A stretch of 64,000 nucleotides of DNA from Nocardia tengchongensis (GTDB lineage Bacteria > Actinomycetota > Actinomycetes > Mycobacteriales > Mycobacteriaceae), in assembly GCF_018362975.1 (NCBI RefSeq), contig NZ_CP074371.1, positions 5,146,001 through 5,210,000 of the forward strand. The letters are read 5' to 3'. Position 1 is the first letter of the stretch; every line of letters starts with the position of its first letter. The notes beneath the pieces were generated by a model. It made no database searches and was not told the origin of the DNA. It was given only the letters and a program-made list of their open reading frames with translations. The position numbers and the translations under genes were made by a program. Positions 1 to 9,528 of the stretch are shown piece after piece.

Positions 1-1
1 T

Positions 2-376
2 ATCGAGCCGGCGAAGGTGATCGAGCTGCGACGGCTCGGACGTGAACCCGTCTCGCTCGACCAGATGGTCGGCGATGAAGGCGAGACCCGGCTCTGTGAC
101 TTGATCGAAGATTCCGATGCCGTTGTCGCCGTTGAAGCCGCGTCCTCTGGTCTGCTCCAGGAACACCTGCACTCGGTGCTCGAGACGCTGACCGCGCGTG
201 AAGCGGGCATCATGCGCTTGCGCTTCGGCCTGGTCGACGGGGAGTCCCGAACTTTGGACGATGTCGGGAAGTACTTCGGCGTTACGCGGGAACGGATTCG
301 GCAGATCGAATCGAAGACCATGTCCAAGCTCAGTCATCCGTCGCGCTCGCATGCGCTTCAGGGCTATCTCGACTGA
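2..376 (+). CDS. Principal-type RNA polymerase sigma factor, C-terminal part (cut by window edge)
   Basis: The reading frame is open from base 2 and has no start here, so the gene begins outside the window. What remains covers the end of sigma region 3 and all of region 4. The ARE(A)GI..LRFGL stretch, the helix-turn-helix [18 protein letters not shown] and the terminal HPSRS...YLD match SigA/SigB/HrdB-class sigma factors, which recognise the -35 element of housekeeping-type promoters. I cannot tell SigA from SigB because regions 1-3 are missing. No gene follows within 500 bases. Confidence 0.9.
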   Translation: MEPAKVIELRRLGREPVSLDQMVGDEGETRLCDLIEDSDAVVAVEAASSGLLQEHLHSVLETLTAREAGIMRLRFGLVDGESRTLDDVGKYFGVTRERIRQIESKTMSKLSHPSRSHALQGYLD

Positions 377-908
377 TCGGTCGGCGCGGATGGTACGGGG
401 CGAGCGAAATCCGCGCCGAGCGACGAAGAACCTTGCGGGCCTACAGGCTGTTGTCCTGAGGCGCAAAGGTTTATGGAGGTTGGAGAAGTCAGGCGAAGCG
501 GATGCCGTGCATGGTATTGCGTGTCGTGTGCACCGAGATCCGGCCGGGCCGCCGCTTCATGCAGGCTCCCGTCTGCTGTGGACGAGCTGCAGATACGCCA
601 GGATCCATCGGGATACGCGGGCAACAACTGCTGGAATTCAGGGCTGACGAAAGCCTCCTGCAGCGCCTTGACCGATTCCCCGGCAGCGACATTGGTCAGC
701 AGCCGCTATCGGATCCGCTTCAGCATCGAGCAGATCGGTGTCGGATGACGGCACGGACGGATCGCGCAATCACAGAAATTAGTGCTACGTCACGTAAGGA
801 ACGTCCTGATACGCAGGGCGTCCCGCCTCGTGAAAGTGCATACCTGATCTTCGGAATACCGTGCTCGCTGTGGTGTCCGTCGCTCAGCTTCTTGCTCAGG
901 GCCGTGGC
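377..908. other. Intergenic stretch with a possible degraded gene fragment
   Basis: No intact gene is recognisable. On the minus strand about 590-706 encodes a piece (around VSPEFQQLLPAYPDG) that resembles the C-terminal half of ABM-fold monooxygenases, including the protein at 4894-5262 (TPEFQEMLSKYPES). It has a stop upstream and no plausible start, so at most it is a remnant. Confidence 0.3.
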
Positions 909-2970
909 CTATTGGGTTGTGCCGGTTGATTCTTCGGTGCTCGTCTGTAGGGGACTGGAGGCTGGGTTTCTTTCCTGGAGGCCGGGCAACAGGGTTCGTG
1001 CATGTTCGGTCGGGCCGACCGGCTGTGCGGGTTCGAGGTCATTCGAGGGCGGCGGGCCAGGGGTTAGCGCGGCTATGAGCGTACGTGGAATGAGAACGAT
1101 GGCTCTGACGCCGCCGTGGTCGGATTCGGTCAATCGAACCGAGATATCGTGTCGGGCACTGAGTTTGGCGACGACGAACAGGCCGATTCGGAGTTCTGAT
1201 GTCGATGCGGCGACGCCGAAATCTGGTGGGTTGCGAAGCATTTCGTTGGCTCGCTGCAGGTCCGTAGCTGTCATTCCACCGCCCTGGTCGTTGAGTTCGA
1301 CGACGATGCCCTTGCCGACGAACTTGCCGGTGACCTCCACCGGCGACGGGGACGGTGAGAAATGTGTCGCGTTGTCGACCAATTCGGCAACCAGGTGGAT
1401 GAGGTCGGCTACGGCGCGCCCGGCGATTGATACCGCGGGCATCCGGGTGGTTCGAACGCGGGTGTAGTCGAGAGATTCACCGACGGCGCTGCGCACCAGG
1501 TCGAGCAGCGGGACGGGACGCCGCCACTGCCGGCTTGGCTGGCCGCCGGCGAGCACCACGAGATTCTCCGCGTTGCGTCGCTCGCGTGTGGCGAGGTGGT
1601 CCAGCTTGAAGAAGATATCCAGCAGGGTGGGGTTTTCTTGGCGCCCTTCGGCTTCATCGAGTATCTCCAGCTGCCGGTGAGTGATCAATTGGCTGCGGTG
1701 GGCGATGTTCATGAAGACCGCTCGCACGCCGTCTCGGGTACGGGATTCGGTGACCGCTGCTGACACCGCGGCGGTGTAGGCCTGGTTGAAAGCCTCGGCA
1801 ACTTCACCGACCTCGTCGCGACCGAAATCCAGCGAACCGGCTCCATTGTCGATGTCTCCGGGTAGCCCTCGGCTGAGGCGCTGGATGGTGTCCGGCAGCT
1901 TTTCCTCGGCCAAGGCCAGCGTTTCCGCGCGCAGTCGCTGAAGTCGACGGGTGAGCCGATTTGCGAGCCACAGCGATGAGAGGAAGGCGGTCATCGCGAG
2001 GGCCAGTACTCCAGCATCGGCGAACAGAGAGTTCCGCGACGTTTGGGCCGCGACGTCGTTCGCGACCTGGCTCGCATACTTGTTCTGCGCCTGCCACAGC
2101 GCCAGTAACCGACTCTGGACTCGGTCGATGCTGTCTTGCCAGGTATTCGTCGCGGACGTCGATGCGACCCCCGGTTTTGTCGGGCGCCCAGTGCAGGACG
2201 AAGTCCTCCATTGCGGAAAGCTGCTGCCACTCGGATGTCGAGATGAGTTTCTTCGCGCTCGCTCCCCGCTCGCCTCCCAGGTCGTTCACCAGCTGGGGGA
2301 GCTCGGTGCGGTAGTAGCCAACCATGTCGCGGTACTCGGTGACGAGCGCATCGGGAAGTTCGGCGCCGCGGAGCGCGACGAGCCCGAGCGTGCTGCTGCG
2401 CGACATTGCCTCGGCCGCGCGTAGCACACGCACCTCGTTCGCGAATTCGATCGCGACCTGGGAGTCGGGTGCCGACCTTCCGATGAGCTGCGTACCGAGG
2501 GCTACGCCTTCCAGTAGTCCGCTGTAGACGCCGTATACGTCGGCGATGGGCAGCGTGCCGGCATCGATTCGGTCCCGGACGGTGGGAAGCTGGGCTTTGA
2601 CAGCGTCGAATCGGTTGGTGGCCAAGTCCATGTGGCCGATGGTTGTCTTCATGAGAGCGGATTCGAGAGATGTGAGCTGCGCAAGCGCCGTGTCCAGCCG
2701 TTTGCGCGCCTGACCGAGGGCCAGCGGATCGGGCCGGGTGGTCGTGAGCCGCATCAGTGACAGCAGTCTCTCCCGCTGGATCGCGTCGATCATGTCGCCT
2801 GCTTGCTGATTGGCATCCGCCAGCACCGATGACCAGGTCTTGACGTTCTCGCCTTGCTGTAGCAGATATCCCGCGATGGTCAGCCCGGTCGCGAACAGCG
2901 CCACGCTCGGGATAAGTGCGATTGCGAGGATGCGTGTTCGGATTCCGGCCTTCGGTCTCGGCATCGGCAA
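909..2970 (-). pseudogene. NIT-domain (nitrate/nitrite-sensing) histidine-kinase-like sensor, frameshifted
   Basis: The N-terminal part (ATG at 2970) has a membrane helix (ILAIALIPSVALFATGL) and a long helical extracellular NIT domain. The C-terminal part in the next frame has a second helix, a HAMP-like linker, a dimerisation segment (FMNIAHRSQLITHRQLEILDE) and an HATPase domain with the N box (ELVDNATHFSPS) and G box (NDQGGGM). The two frames join cleanly if the run of five C at 2168-2172 is one base too long. The family includes the CvnA kinase-like subunits of streptomycete conservons, but the roadblock, DUF742 and GTPase partners are absent. It may be a true pseudogene or a sequencing error. 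Confidence 0.8.
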
Positions 2971-3399
2971 ACCGTAACGAGTCTCTTATGCGCTTCACGC
3001 ACGATCTTCTGCGTAGCGGAACTTGCTTGGGTAGAAGGCATTTGGTGTGTTTTCGAAATCGTGTGGGGCGCGGGTGATCGGGTGCAGGAACCGAGTCGCG
3101 GTATTGGGGAAGGGCTTGCGCGGAGAGGTGGTCGGTGTCACACTCATGAACACCGTTCCGCATAATGCAACGTTCAGTAGATTCAGGAAGGCGTTGCCCC
3201 ACAGTCGGAACGGCGCAGCGCGCGGTCGTCGGCCGCGTGTGTCCACTCACTCCTCCAGTCGAGCTGCCCACGGTCGCTATTCGCGCACAGGCGAAAACTG
3301 GAGAAATCGACGTCCCTTCTAGTCGGCGATGTCAAAAGAGGCATGCCTCGGGTAGCAGCCGGTTGTCCAAGGCATGCCATACCACCAGAAAGAACCACG
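2971..3399. other. Intergenic region between divergent sensor and MFS genes
   Basis: About 430 bases separate the leftward sensor gene from the rightward transporter gene. No coding frame in it looks real. It presumably carries both promoters, but I could not identify convincing -35/-10 boxes. Confidence 0.4.
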
Positions 3400-4848
3400 A
3401 TGTCTGAAACGATCCAGCCTCCTCCGACTGTAACCGGGATCGCGCCAACGCGTTCCGGCGGAATCCCATTGATGCTCGCATTGATCCTGCCCGCCCAGCT
3501 ATTGACCATCAGTGGCATCGCCGGAGGCGCGTCACAACCGCACATCGTCGAATTCTTCCGCACCGGTCACATCGTCTGGTTCAACCTCGTCACGCTCCTG
3601 GTTTCGCTGTTCAGCCTGCCGTTCGCGGTGAAATTCGGTGAGATTTACGGAAAACGCCGTGTGATGCTGATACTTGCCGCTGTCGGCATTGTGGGGGACG
3701 TCATTTCGGCATTGGCACCGAGTTTCATGGTGCTGCTGCTCGGACGTGCGATCGCGGGGTTCTACGGTCCGATCGTCGCGCTCGTCCCCGCCTGCATCCG
3801 GGACTGCTTCCCGGCGAAACGTGTCGCTATGGCCTATGGGGTGGTGATGGGCTCGGTCGGTGTCGTGATTCTCGTGAGCCCTGTAGTGGTCGGCGATCTG
3901 ATCGATTCCTTTGGATGGCGCGGTGCGATGTGGTTGCTGACCGGCCTGACCGTTGTCGCCATCGGCATGCTCGCCATAATGCCGGAGACCCCGCGCCGTG
4001 GTCGCTTCGGATCGGAATTCGACTGGGCCGGAGGGTTTCTACTCGGCATCGGGGTCACGCTCATGGCATATGGGGGAGGAAATATCTACAGCTTGGGGTG
4101 GGGCGCTTCCCGGACCGTGTGGCCGCTACTCGTGGGCCTGCTGGCTCTCGCGGCTTTCGTGCCGGTGGAACTCACCACCGCCAGTCCGATCGTCGACCTG
4201 CGCATGCTGGCCCGACGCCCGGTCGCCGTAGTGATCGTTACCGCTGCGTTCGTTCAGTTCGCATTCATCATTTCGCCGCTCATCTTCTCGTTCCTGGCCC
4301 AGTACCCCAGAATTCCTCTGGTATCCGATGGATTCGGCTGGACGGCAACTCATTACGCCCTGGTCGGCATTCCCGCTGGCGCGGCCACTGTCGCTGCGGC
4401 CGTGGTGACCGGGGCTCTGCTGAAACACGTCGGGCCCCGGCCACTCTGGCTGATCGGTGCAGCGCTGTTGGTAATCGGATTGCTGCTTTTCGGTCAGTAC
4501 CACCGTGATACCGCACAGGTCGTCGTCTCCTCGGTGGTGGTGGGGCTCGCGGGCGGCATTGTGATGACCTGCGGCACTGCGATGGTCGTCTCGGTGGTCA
4601 CCGCCGAGGAGCAAGCGACGGTCAATGGCATCGCCTACATGGCGCTGCAGGTTATCGGAGGCTTTGGCTACCAGGTGTTGTTCACCGTGCTCGCCGCGCA
4701 CCAGGTTGTCATGCAGGGCGTTCCGTTCTATCGGGACGCCGGGTACGCCGACGCCTATCGATTGCTCGCCGGGATCGCCGGGGCTGGCCTGCTGGCGGCG
4801 CTGTTGCTGCCCCGCATCCGGCGGCCCTCGGATGCGCTCGTGAACTAA
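3400..4848 (+). CDS. MFS transporter (DHA2/EmrB-like exporter)
   Basis: A 482-residue membrane protein with about 14 hydrophobic segments and a cytoplasmic loop of the GEIYGKRR type after helix 2, typical of the major facilitator superfamily. The length and the motif near helix 5 (GSVGVVILVSPVVVGDLI) suit the 14-helix drug:H+ antiporter group, so proton-driven export of a small organic molecule is likely; the substrate is unknown. I chose ATG 3400, preceded by AGAAAG, rather than an in-frame ATG 57 bases upstream. The ABM-fold gene follows after 45 bases and is probably co-transcribed; such pairs often deal with aromatic or antibiotic-like compounds. Confidence 0.85.
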   Translation: MSETIQPPPTVTGIAPTRSGGIPLMLALILPAQLLTISGIAGGASQPHIVEFFRTGHIVWFNLVTLLVSLFSLPFAVKFGEIYGKRRVMLILAAVGIVGDVISALAPSFMVLLLGRAIAGFYGPIVALVPACIRDCFPAKRVAMAYGVVMGSVGVVILVSPVVVGDLIDSFGWRGAMWLLTGLTVVAIGMLAIMPETPRRGRFGSEFDWAGGFLLGIGVTLMAYGGGNIYSLGWGASRTVWPLLVGLLALAAFVPVELTTASPIVDLRMLARRPVAVVIVTAAFVQFAFIISPLIFSFLAQYPRIPLVSDGFGWTATHYALVGIPAGAATVAAAVVTGALLKHVGPRPLWLIGAALLVIGLLLFGQYHRDTAQVVVSSVVVGLAGGIVMTCGTAMVVSVVTAEEQATVNGIAYMALQVIGGFGYQVLFTVLAAHQVVMQGVPFYRDAGYADAYRLLAGIAGAGLLAALLLPRIRRPSDALVN

Positions 4849-4893
4849 CTATCAACAGTCTCGAATCAGTTTCGATCAGAAAGGGAAATGCTC

Positions 4894-5262
4894 ATGCTGA
4901 AGCTACTCGAATTGGATAAGAACACCACGTTCTTTCAGCAGCTCGCCTCGCAAGAGGAAGGACCGATTGTCCTCGTCAATGTGTTCCACGTCGAACCGGA
5001 AGACGAAGCGGACTTCCTGCGGTTGTGGAAGGAAGACGCCTCCTTCATGCTGAGCCATGGCTGCATCTCGGGCCAGCTGCACAAGGGGATCGCGGGCAGC
5101 GGCAGTTACATCAATGTCGCGGTCTGGGAGAGTACACAGAATATGGCGCGGGCGTTCCAGACTCCGGAGTTTCAGGAGATGCTCTCGAAGTACCCCGAGT
5201 CCTGCACTGCTTCGCCGCACATTTACAAGAAGCTCGCTGTCCCGGGAATCTGCGTCGCCTGA
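4894..5262 (+). CDS. ABM-fold (antibiotic biosynthesis/heme-degrading-like) monooxygenase
   Basis: A 122-residue protein with one ferredoxin-like alpha/beta ABM domain (IVLVNVFHVEPEDEADFLRLWKED ... AFQTPEFQEML). Relatives oxidise quinols, polyketides or heme without a cofactor; none of these activities can be assigned here. ATG 4894 is preferred over ATG 4888 because AAGGG at 4881-4885 then lies at a normal distance of eight bases. It sits 45 bases behind the MFS gene and ahead of a strong terminator. Confidence 0.7.
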   Translation: MLKLLELDKNTTFFQQLASQEEGPIVLVNVFHVEPEDEADFLRLWKEDASFMLSHGCISGQLHKGIAGSGSYINVAVWESTQNMARAFQTPEFQEMLSKYPESCTASPHIYKKLAVPGICVA

Positions 5263-5279
5263 CGCGCGGTGATCATGAA

Positions 5280-5318
5280 GCCGGCCGGGTCGCTGTCGAA
5301 GCGACCCGGCCGGCTTTT
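5280..5318 (+). terminator. Rho-independent terminator
   Basis: A perfect 15-base stem (GCCGGCCGGGTCGCT with its complement) and five-base loop followed by TTTT. It lies 18 bases after the ABM gene and ahead of the convergent ligase gene. Confidence 0.9.
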
Positions 5319-5354
5319 GATTCCCGGTGGGCGGGCTCGTAGTCCGGGCGCGAC

Positions 5355-7331
5355 CTAGTGTGGGGTCGTGGTCCCAGTCCGACGGCTGAAGCGCGTGTAC
5401 CAATCGAGCAGGATCGGATCGTCGACAGCGCTGCGCTCGATTACTCGAGCCGGATCCGCACCCTGCAGTAGCTTCTTGATGGGAATCTCGAGCTTCTTGC
5501 CGGTACGCGTATGCGGGATGCCCGGCGCCGCGATGATCTCGTCCGGGACGTAGCGAGGCGAGAGTTCTGAGCGGATCGTGGTGTTGATCCGCTCGATGAG
5601 CGCGGAATCGACTTCGTAGCCTGCGGCGGGGACGACGAACAGCGGCATCCAGTATCCGCCGTCGGGTTGCTCGGCGCCGATGACCAATGCCTCGGCGATC
5701 TCGGGGAGTTGCTCGACAAGCTGATAGATGTCCGCACTACCCATGCGGATGCCGTTGCGGTTCAAGGTGGCGTCGGAGCGGCCGTGTACGACCATGCTGC
5801 CGCGATCGGTGATCGTCACCCAGTCACCATGGTGCCACACCCGCGGGTACTTATCGAAATAAGCTCTGCGGTAACGGGATCCATCCGGGTCATCCCAGAA
5901 CGCCACCGGCATCGACGGCATCGGTTTCGTGATGACCAGTTCGCCTACTTCGCCGCGCACCGGCGCCCCGTGCTCGTCCCAAGCATCCAATGCCACACCG
6001 AGATAGGGTGCGGACATCTCACCGGGCCAGACCGGAACCGTGCGCACGCCGCCTATGAAGGCCGACACCACATCGGTACCGCCACTGATGGGCGCGATAT
6101 GGATATCGGGCCCGACATTGTCGCGCAGCCATATCGACGACTTCACCGGTAGCGGAGCGCCCGTTATTCCTATGGTTCGCAGGGCCGAGAGATCGTGCTC
6201 CGCCCGGGGCGTCACTCCCGCCTTCATGCATGCGAGCACGTAGCCGGGACTGGTACCCACGACGGTTGCCCGGATCCCAGCGGCCTTCTCCCACAGTGCA
6301 TCCGGCGTCGGATACGCTGGACTGCCGGGATAGCAGACGATCGTGGCGCCGACCAGCAGCCCGGCGATCTGATAGTTCCACATCATCCAGCTCGGGCTGG
6401 TGTACCAGAAGAACGTGTCGTCGGGACCGATATCCGACTGCAGAGAAATGGCTTTCAAATGCTCCAGGAGCACGCCACCGTGGCCGTGAACTATTCCTTT
6501 CGGTAGTCCGGTGGTGCCGGAGGAAAACAAGACCCAGAGTGGATGATCGAAGGGGACCCGGATCGTTTCCAGGGATCCGCCTCGACGCGTGATCGCCTGC
6601 CAATCCAGCGTGTCGGGAACCTCGTGCCCGAGCTTTGAAACTGCGATGGTGGCTCGCAGTTCCGGCAGTGCGGCGCGCAGTGTCGCGATGTCGGCACGCT
6701 TGTCATGGGGCCTTCCGCCGTACCGGTACCCGTCTGACGTGATGAGCACGGCAGGGCGGAGTTGGCCCAGCCGATCCAATGCCGCCTTGGCCGAGTAATC
6801 CTGTCCGCAGGCGCTCCAGACAGCGCCGATGGCAGCCGTTGCCAAAAAGGCCATCACCGCTTCGGGTATGTTCGGCAGGTAGCCGACTACTCGGTCTCCG
6901 GCGCGAACGCCTAGGGATCGCAGGGTCGTTGCGAGCGCGGCCGTGCGGCCCAGCAGTTCATCCCAGCTCAGTCGGGCTGCCGGACCGGTCTCGTCGATCG
7001 ACACGATGGCCGGTCGGTCTGTGCGGGCCTGGCGGACCACCTGATCGACGTAATTGAGTCGAGCGTTCGGAAACCATTGCGCACCTGGCATTTCGGCTTG
7101 TGACAAGACTTCGCCCGGTGCCGGGCCGAGGTCGAAGTACTGCCAGACCGACTCCCAGAACGCCGGTACGTCGCCGACCGACCACCGCCAGAGAGAGGAA
7201 TAGTCCGGTAGTTCGATGCCGGATCGAGCTGCGACGTACCGTGCGAAATCGGTGACATGCGCCTCGGTCAGATCGCGATTGGATGGGATCCATTGGGGCC
7301 GATTGGAATCGACCGCACATTCGGTGCTCAT
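5355..7331 (-). CDS. aacS: Acetoacetate-CoA ligase (acetoacetyl-CoA synthetase)
   Basis: A 658-residue adenylate-forming enzyme of the ANL superfamily. The N-terminal cap (FWESVWQYFDLGP, MPGAQWFPNARLNY), the phosphate-binding motif LFSSGTTGLPKGIVHGHGG and the C-terminal K-loop (RTGKKLEIPIKKLLQG) match acetoacetyl-CoA synthetases in order and length. It converts acetoacetate, ATP and CoA to acetoacetyl-CoA. ATG 7331 has AAGG seven bases upstream. It lies 17 bases downstream of the FAD hydroxylase gene and is probably in its operon, so it may activate a keto acid released during ring degradation instead of acetoacetate itself; the context, not the sequence, suggests that. Confidence 0.9.
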   Translation of the reverse strand: MSTECAVDSNRPQWIPSNRDLTEAHVTDFARYVAARSGIELPDYSSLWRWSVGDVPAFWESVWQYFDLGPAPGEVLSQAEMPGAQWFPNARLNYVDQVVRQARTDRPAIVSIDETGPAARLSWDELLGRTAALATTLRSLGVRAGDRVVGYLPNIPEAVMAFLATAAIGAVWSACGQDYSAKAALDRLGQLRPAVLITSDGYRYGGRPHDKRADIATLRAALPELRATIAVSKLGHEVPDTLDWQAITRRGGSLETIRVPFDHPLWVLFSSGTTGLPKGIVHGHGGVLLEHLKAISLQSDIGPDDTFFWYTSPSWMMWNYQIAGLLVGATIVCYPGSPAYPTPDALWEKAAGIRATVVGTSPGYVLACMKAGVTPRAEHDLSALRTIGITGAPLPVKSSIWLRDNVGPDIHIAPISGGTDVVSAFIGGVRTVPVWPGEMSAPYLGVALDAWDEHGAPVRGEVGELVITKPMPSMPVAFWDDPDGSRYRRAYFDKYPRVWHHGDWVTITDRGSMVVHGRSDATLNRNGIRMGSADIYQLVEQLPEIAEALVIGAEQPDGGYWMPLFVVPAAGYEVDSALIERINTTIRSELSPRYVPDEIIAAPGIPHTRTGKKLEIPIKKLLQGADPARVIERSAVDDPILLDWYTRFSRRTGTTTPH

Positions 7332-7347
7332 CTCGTGCCTTCTCAGC

Positions 7348-8550
7348 TCAGGCGTAGGTGGGGGAGTAGGCCCAGAGCCAGTCGGTGTATTTGTAACTGG
7401 CTGTGTCCCTGGTGCGGAACAGCTCGTTGCGTGCGAGCCGGGCGGTTCCGTCGAAGTGCCAGAGCTCGCCCCACATCCGGCCGGTGGTGAGGATCCGATT
7501 GCATCGAGGGGCTCGATGTTTGTTGACCTCGGCCAGGATCAGGGGCCACCCTTCGGCGCCGAGGCTGGGGTAGCGGTGTGCGGCGTGCTCCGCGATGTAG
7601 TCCGCGTCCTCGATGGCCATCACCGCGCCGGAGGCCAAATACTGGAGCGGCGGGTGTGCGGCGTCGCCCAGAAGGATGAGTCGTCCGTTGACCCAATTGT
7701 CGATCGGTTCGCGGTCATACATCGGCCACCAACGGTCCGTCCACAAATGCTCGATACCATCGCGCACGCTCTGATGGCAGCGGGCAAAGGCGTTCGCCAG
7801 CTCATCCGGGCCGCCCCACTCCGCGGCTCCGCGCGTGAATCCGGGAGATTCGAAGACGGCCACCTGATTCAGCATGGTGCCGCCGCGCAGCGGGTACTGG
7901 ATGAAGTGACAGCCGGGTCCGATGTAGCCGACAACGTCGTCGGGATCGTAGTTGACGTCCACTTCGTCGACCGGGAAGGTGCCGCGGTAGGCGACGTAGC
8001 CGGACGCGACCGGAACGTCCTCCGAGATCTGTTGACGCAGTGTGGATCTCAGGCCGTCCATGCCCAGGACGACATCCGCCTGCCAGGTCCTTCCGTCGGC
8101 GCTGGTGACGATCGCACGGTCACCGTCGGTCACCGCCGACTGCACGGTGACGCCGGTGACGAGATTCGCGCCGGCTGCCCGCGCAGCATCGACGAGCAGG
8201 CGGTGCAGATCGCTGCGGTGGATCACGAAGTATGGTCCGTCGTAATGTGCGCGGAAAGCGTTGCCCAGATCGATGGTGGTGAGCACCTCGGCGGTCAGCG
8301 CGTCACGAAAGACGAGGTTCTTCGGTCGCACGCCCTGAGCGAGAGCCGATTCCAGCAGACCCCATTTCGACAGAATCCGCGACCCGTGCGGCCCGATCTG
8401 CAATCCGGCGCCGACTTCGCCGAATTCCGGTGCCTGTTCGAGAAGGGTGACCTCGGTGCCCTTCCGTGCCAGTGCGAGCGCGGCCGCAACGCCTCCGATG
8501 CCGCCACCGACAACCACGATTTGTGCCTTGTTCAGATCAGTCCTGTCCAC
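7348..8550 (-). CDS. FAD-dependent monooxygenase, 3-hydroxybenzoate 6-hydroxylase-like
   Basis: About 400 residues. It has the N-terminal FAD fold [17 protein letters not shown], the DG motif ([13 protein letters not shown]) and the GD motif ([18 protein letters not shown]) of class A flavoprotein hydroxylases, closest in type to salicylate/3-hydroxybenzoate 6-hydroxylases. Such enzymes use NAD(P)H and O2 to make gentisate. I prefer GTG 8550, with AAGGG eight bases upstream, to a GTG at 8598. Divergent from the IclR gene and facing the gentisate dioxygenase genes, it fits the first step of this pathway. Salicylate 5-hydroxylation is an alternative the sequence cannot exclude. Confidence 0.82.
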   Translation of the reverse strand: MDRTDLNKAQIVVVGGGIGGVAAALALARKGTEVTLLEQAPEFGEVGAGLQIGPHGSRILSKWGLLESALAQGVRPKNLVFRDALTAEVLTTIDLGNAFRAHYDGPYFVIHRSDLHRLLVDAARAAGANLVTGVTVQSAVTDGDRAIVTSADGRTWQADVVLGMDGLRSTLRQQISEDVPVASGYVAYRGTFPVDEVDVNYDPDDVVGYIGPGCHFIQYPLRGGTMLNQVAVFESPGFTRGAAEWGGPDELANAFARCHQSVRDGIEHLWTDRWWPMYDREPIDNWVNGRLILLGDAAHPPLQYLASGAVMAIEDADYIAEHAAHRYPSLGAEGWPLILAEVNKHRAPRCNRILTTGRMWGELWHFDGTARLARNELFRTRDTASYKYTDWLWAYSPTYA

Positions 8551-8591
8551 ATCGTCAACCCTTGCCGGGCCGGATGCTGCAGGACAATAAT

Positions 8592-8609
8592 ATTCCACTA
8601 TGCAGAAAT
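8592..8609. promoter_or_regulatory. Candidate IclR operator, copy 1
   Basis: ATTCCACTATGCAGAAAT matches copy 2 (9420-9437, opposite orientation) at 16 of 18 positions. Both contain the imperfect dyad ATTCC...AGAAAT. It lies between the hydroxylase and the regulator and overlaps the upstream ATG (8600), which argues for a later start of the IclR gene. Confidence 0.6.
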
Positions 8610-8623
8610 CGAGTCATCGACCG

Positions 8624-9415
8624 ATGATCGAAAAGCCCGCTTACATGCTGGAATCAGTCGACAATGCATTGCGACTGGTGCAATTGCTGCGTGATGTCGG
8701 AGCGGTGCGCTTGAGTGATGCCGCCGCCGAACTCGGGGTCGCGCCGTCGACCGCGCACCGCCTGTTCGCGATGCTGCTGTACCGAGGATTCGCTGTCCAG
8801 GACGAGGCTCGGAGGTATCACCCGGGACCGGCGATGGGCGCCGGTCCGGCGCGACGTGGCTGGACTCGGGAATTCACCGAGCTGTCCCGCCCGCACATGG
8901 AGGCGCTCGCGAGCCGGTGCGGGGAAACGGTCAACCTGGTGATCCGAGTTGGGACGCAGGTGCGATTCCTGCTGTCCGCCGAATCGAACGAGATGTTGCG
9001 GGTCGGCGACCGTCAAGGGCAGGTGCTCGATGCCGAGCGCACGGCCGGCGGCAAGATCCTGCTCGCGGAATTGCGCGAGGAGATACTGGCTCAGCTGTAT
9101 CTGCGACCGCCCGACTGGCCCGAGCAGGACACGACCCCGGGGGACCGTACGATGCCGCCGGAGCAATTCGAGGCCTTCCTCCGCGAACTCGCGGGTTGTC
9201 GGCAGGCCGGCTTCGCGATCAACCTGCAGCAGACCGAAGTCGGCATCGCCGCCTTCGGCATGGCGGTCCGGAACCATGCCGGCAGCGCGCTCGGTGCGAT
9301 CTCGGTATCGATTCCGGTGGTGCGGTACCAGCAGCATCTCCGTGGGCCGCTCATCGCGCAGATGCAGAGCGCGGTCCGGGGTATCGAAGCGGACGTCGGC
9401 GATATCGAGGTCTAA
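8624..9415 (+). CDS. IclR-family transcriptional regulator (gentisate cluster)
   Basis: A winged helix-turn-helix (LSDAAAELGVAPSTAHRLFAMLLYRG) near the N-terminus is followed by the IclR effector-binding domain (GETVNLVIRVGTQVRFL, TAGGKILLAEL), in a family length of about 263 residues. IclR proteins commonly control aromatic catabolic genes in response to the ring compound. The gene is divergent from the hydroxylase and directly upstream of the ring-cleavage operon. I chose ATG 8624 because the operator-like site covers ATG 8600; no strong ribosome site decides it. Confidence 0.85.
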   Translation: MIEKPAYMLESVDNALRLVQLLRDVGAVRLSDAAAELGVAPSTAHRLFAMLLYRGFAVQDEARRYHPGPAMGAGPARRGWTREFTELSRPHMEALASRCGETVNLVIRVGTQVRFLLSAESNEMLRVGDRQGQVLDAERTAGGKILLAELREEILAQLYLRPPDWPEQDTTPGDRTMPPEQFEAFLRELAGCRQAGFAINLQQTEVGIAAFGMAVRNHAGSALGAISVSIPVVRYQQHLRGPLIAQMQSAVRGIEADVGDIEV

Positions 9416-9419
9416 CTTC

Positions 9420-9437
9420 ATTTCTGCAGAGAGGAAT
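9420..9437. promoter_or_regulatory. Candidate IclR operator, copy 2
   Basis: ATTTCTGCAGAGAGGAAT is the reverse-complement counterpart of copy 1 with two mismatches. It is placed about 90 bases before the gentisate dioxygenase start. Confidence 0.6.
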
Positions 9438-9528
9438 GATCTGCCGTGCGTGTGATCGGTGCGGATAGCGTGGCCGCAAGGGGGATTTGTGCGGCTGTTA
9501 CCGCTCGATCGCAAGGAGTTCCGCAGAC

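Noticed and set aside
502..1467. Long plus-strand frame opposite the sensor kinase
   Set aside because: It is antisense to clear HATPase and linker coding and has no recognisable domain; GC-rich shadow.
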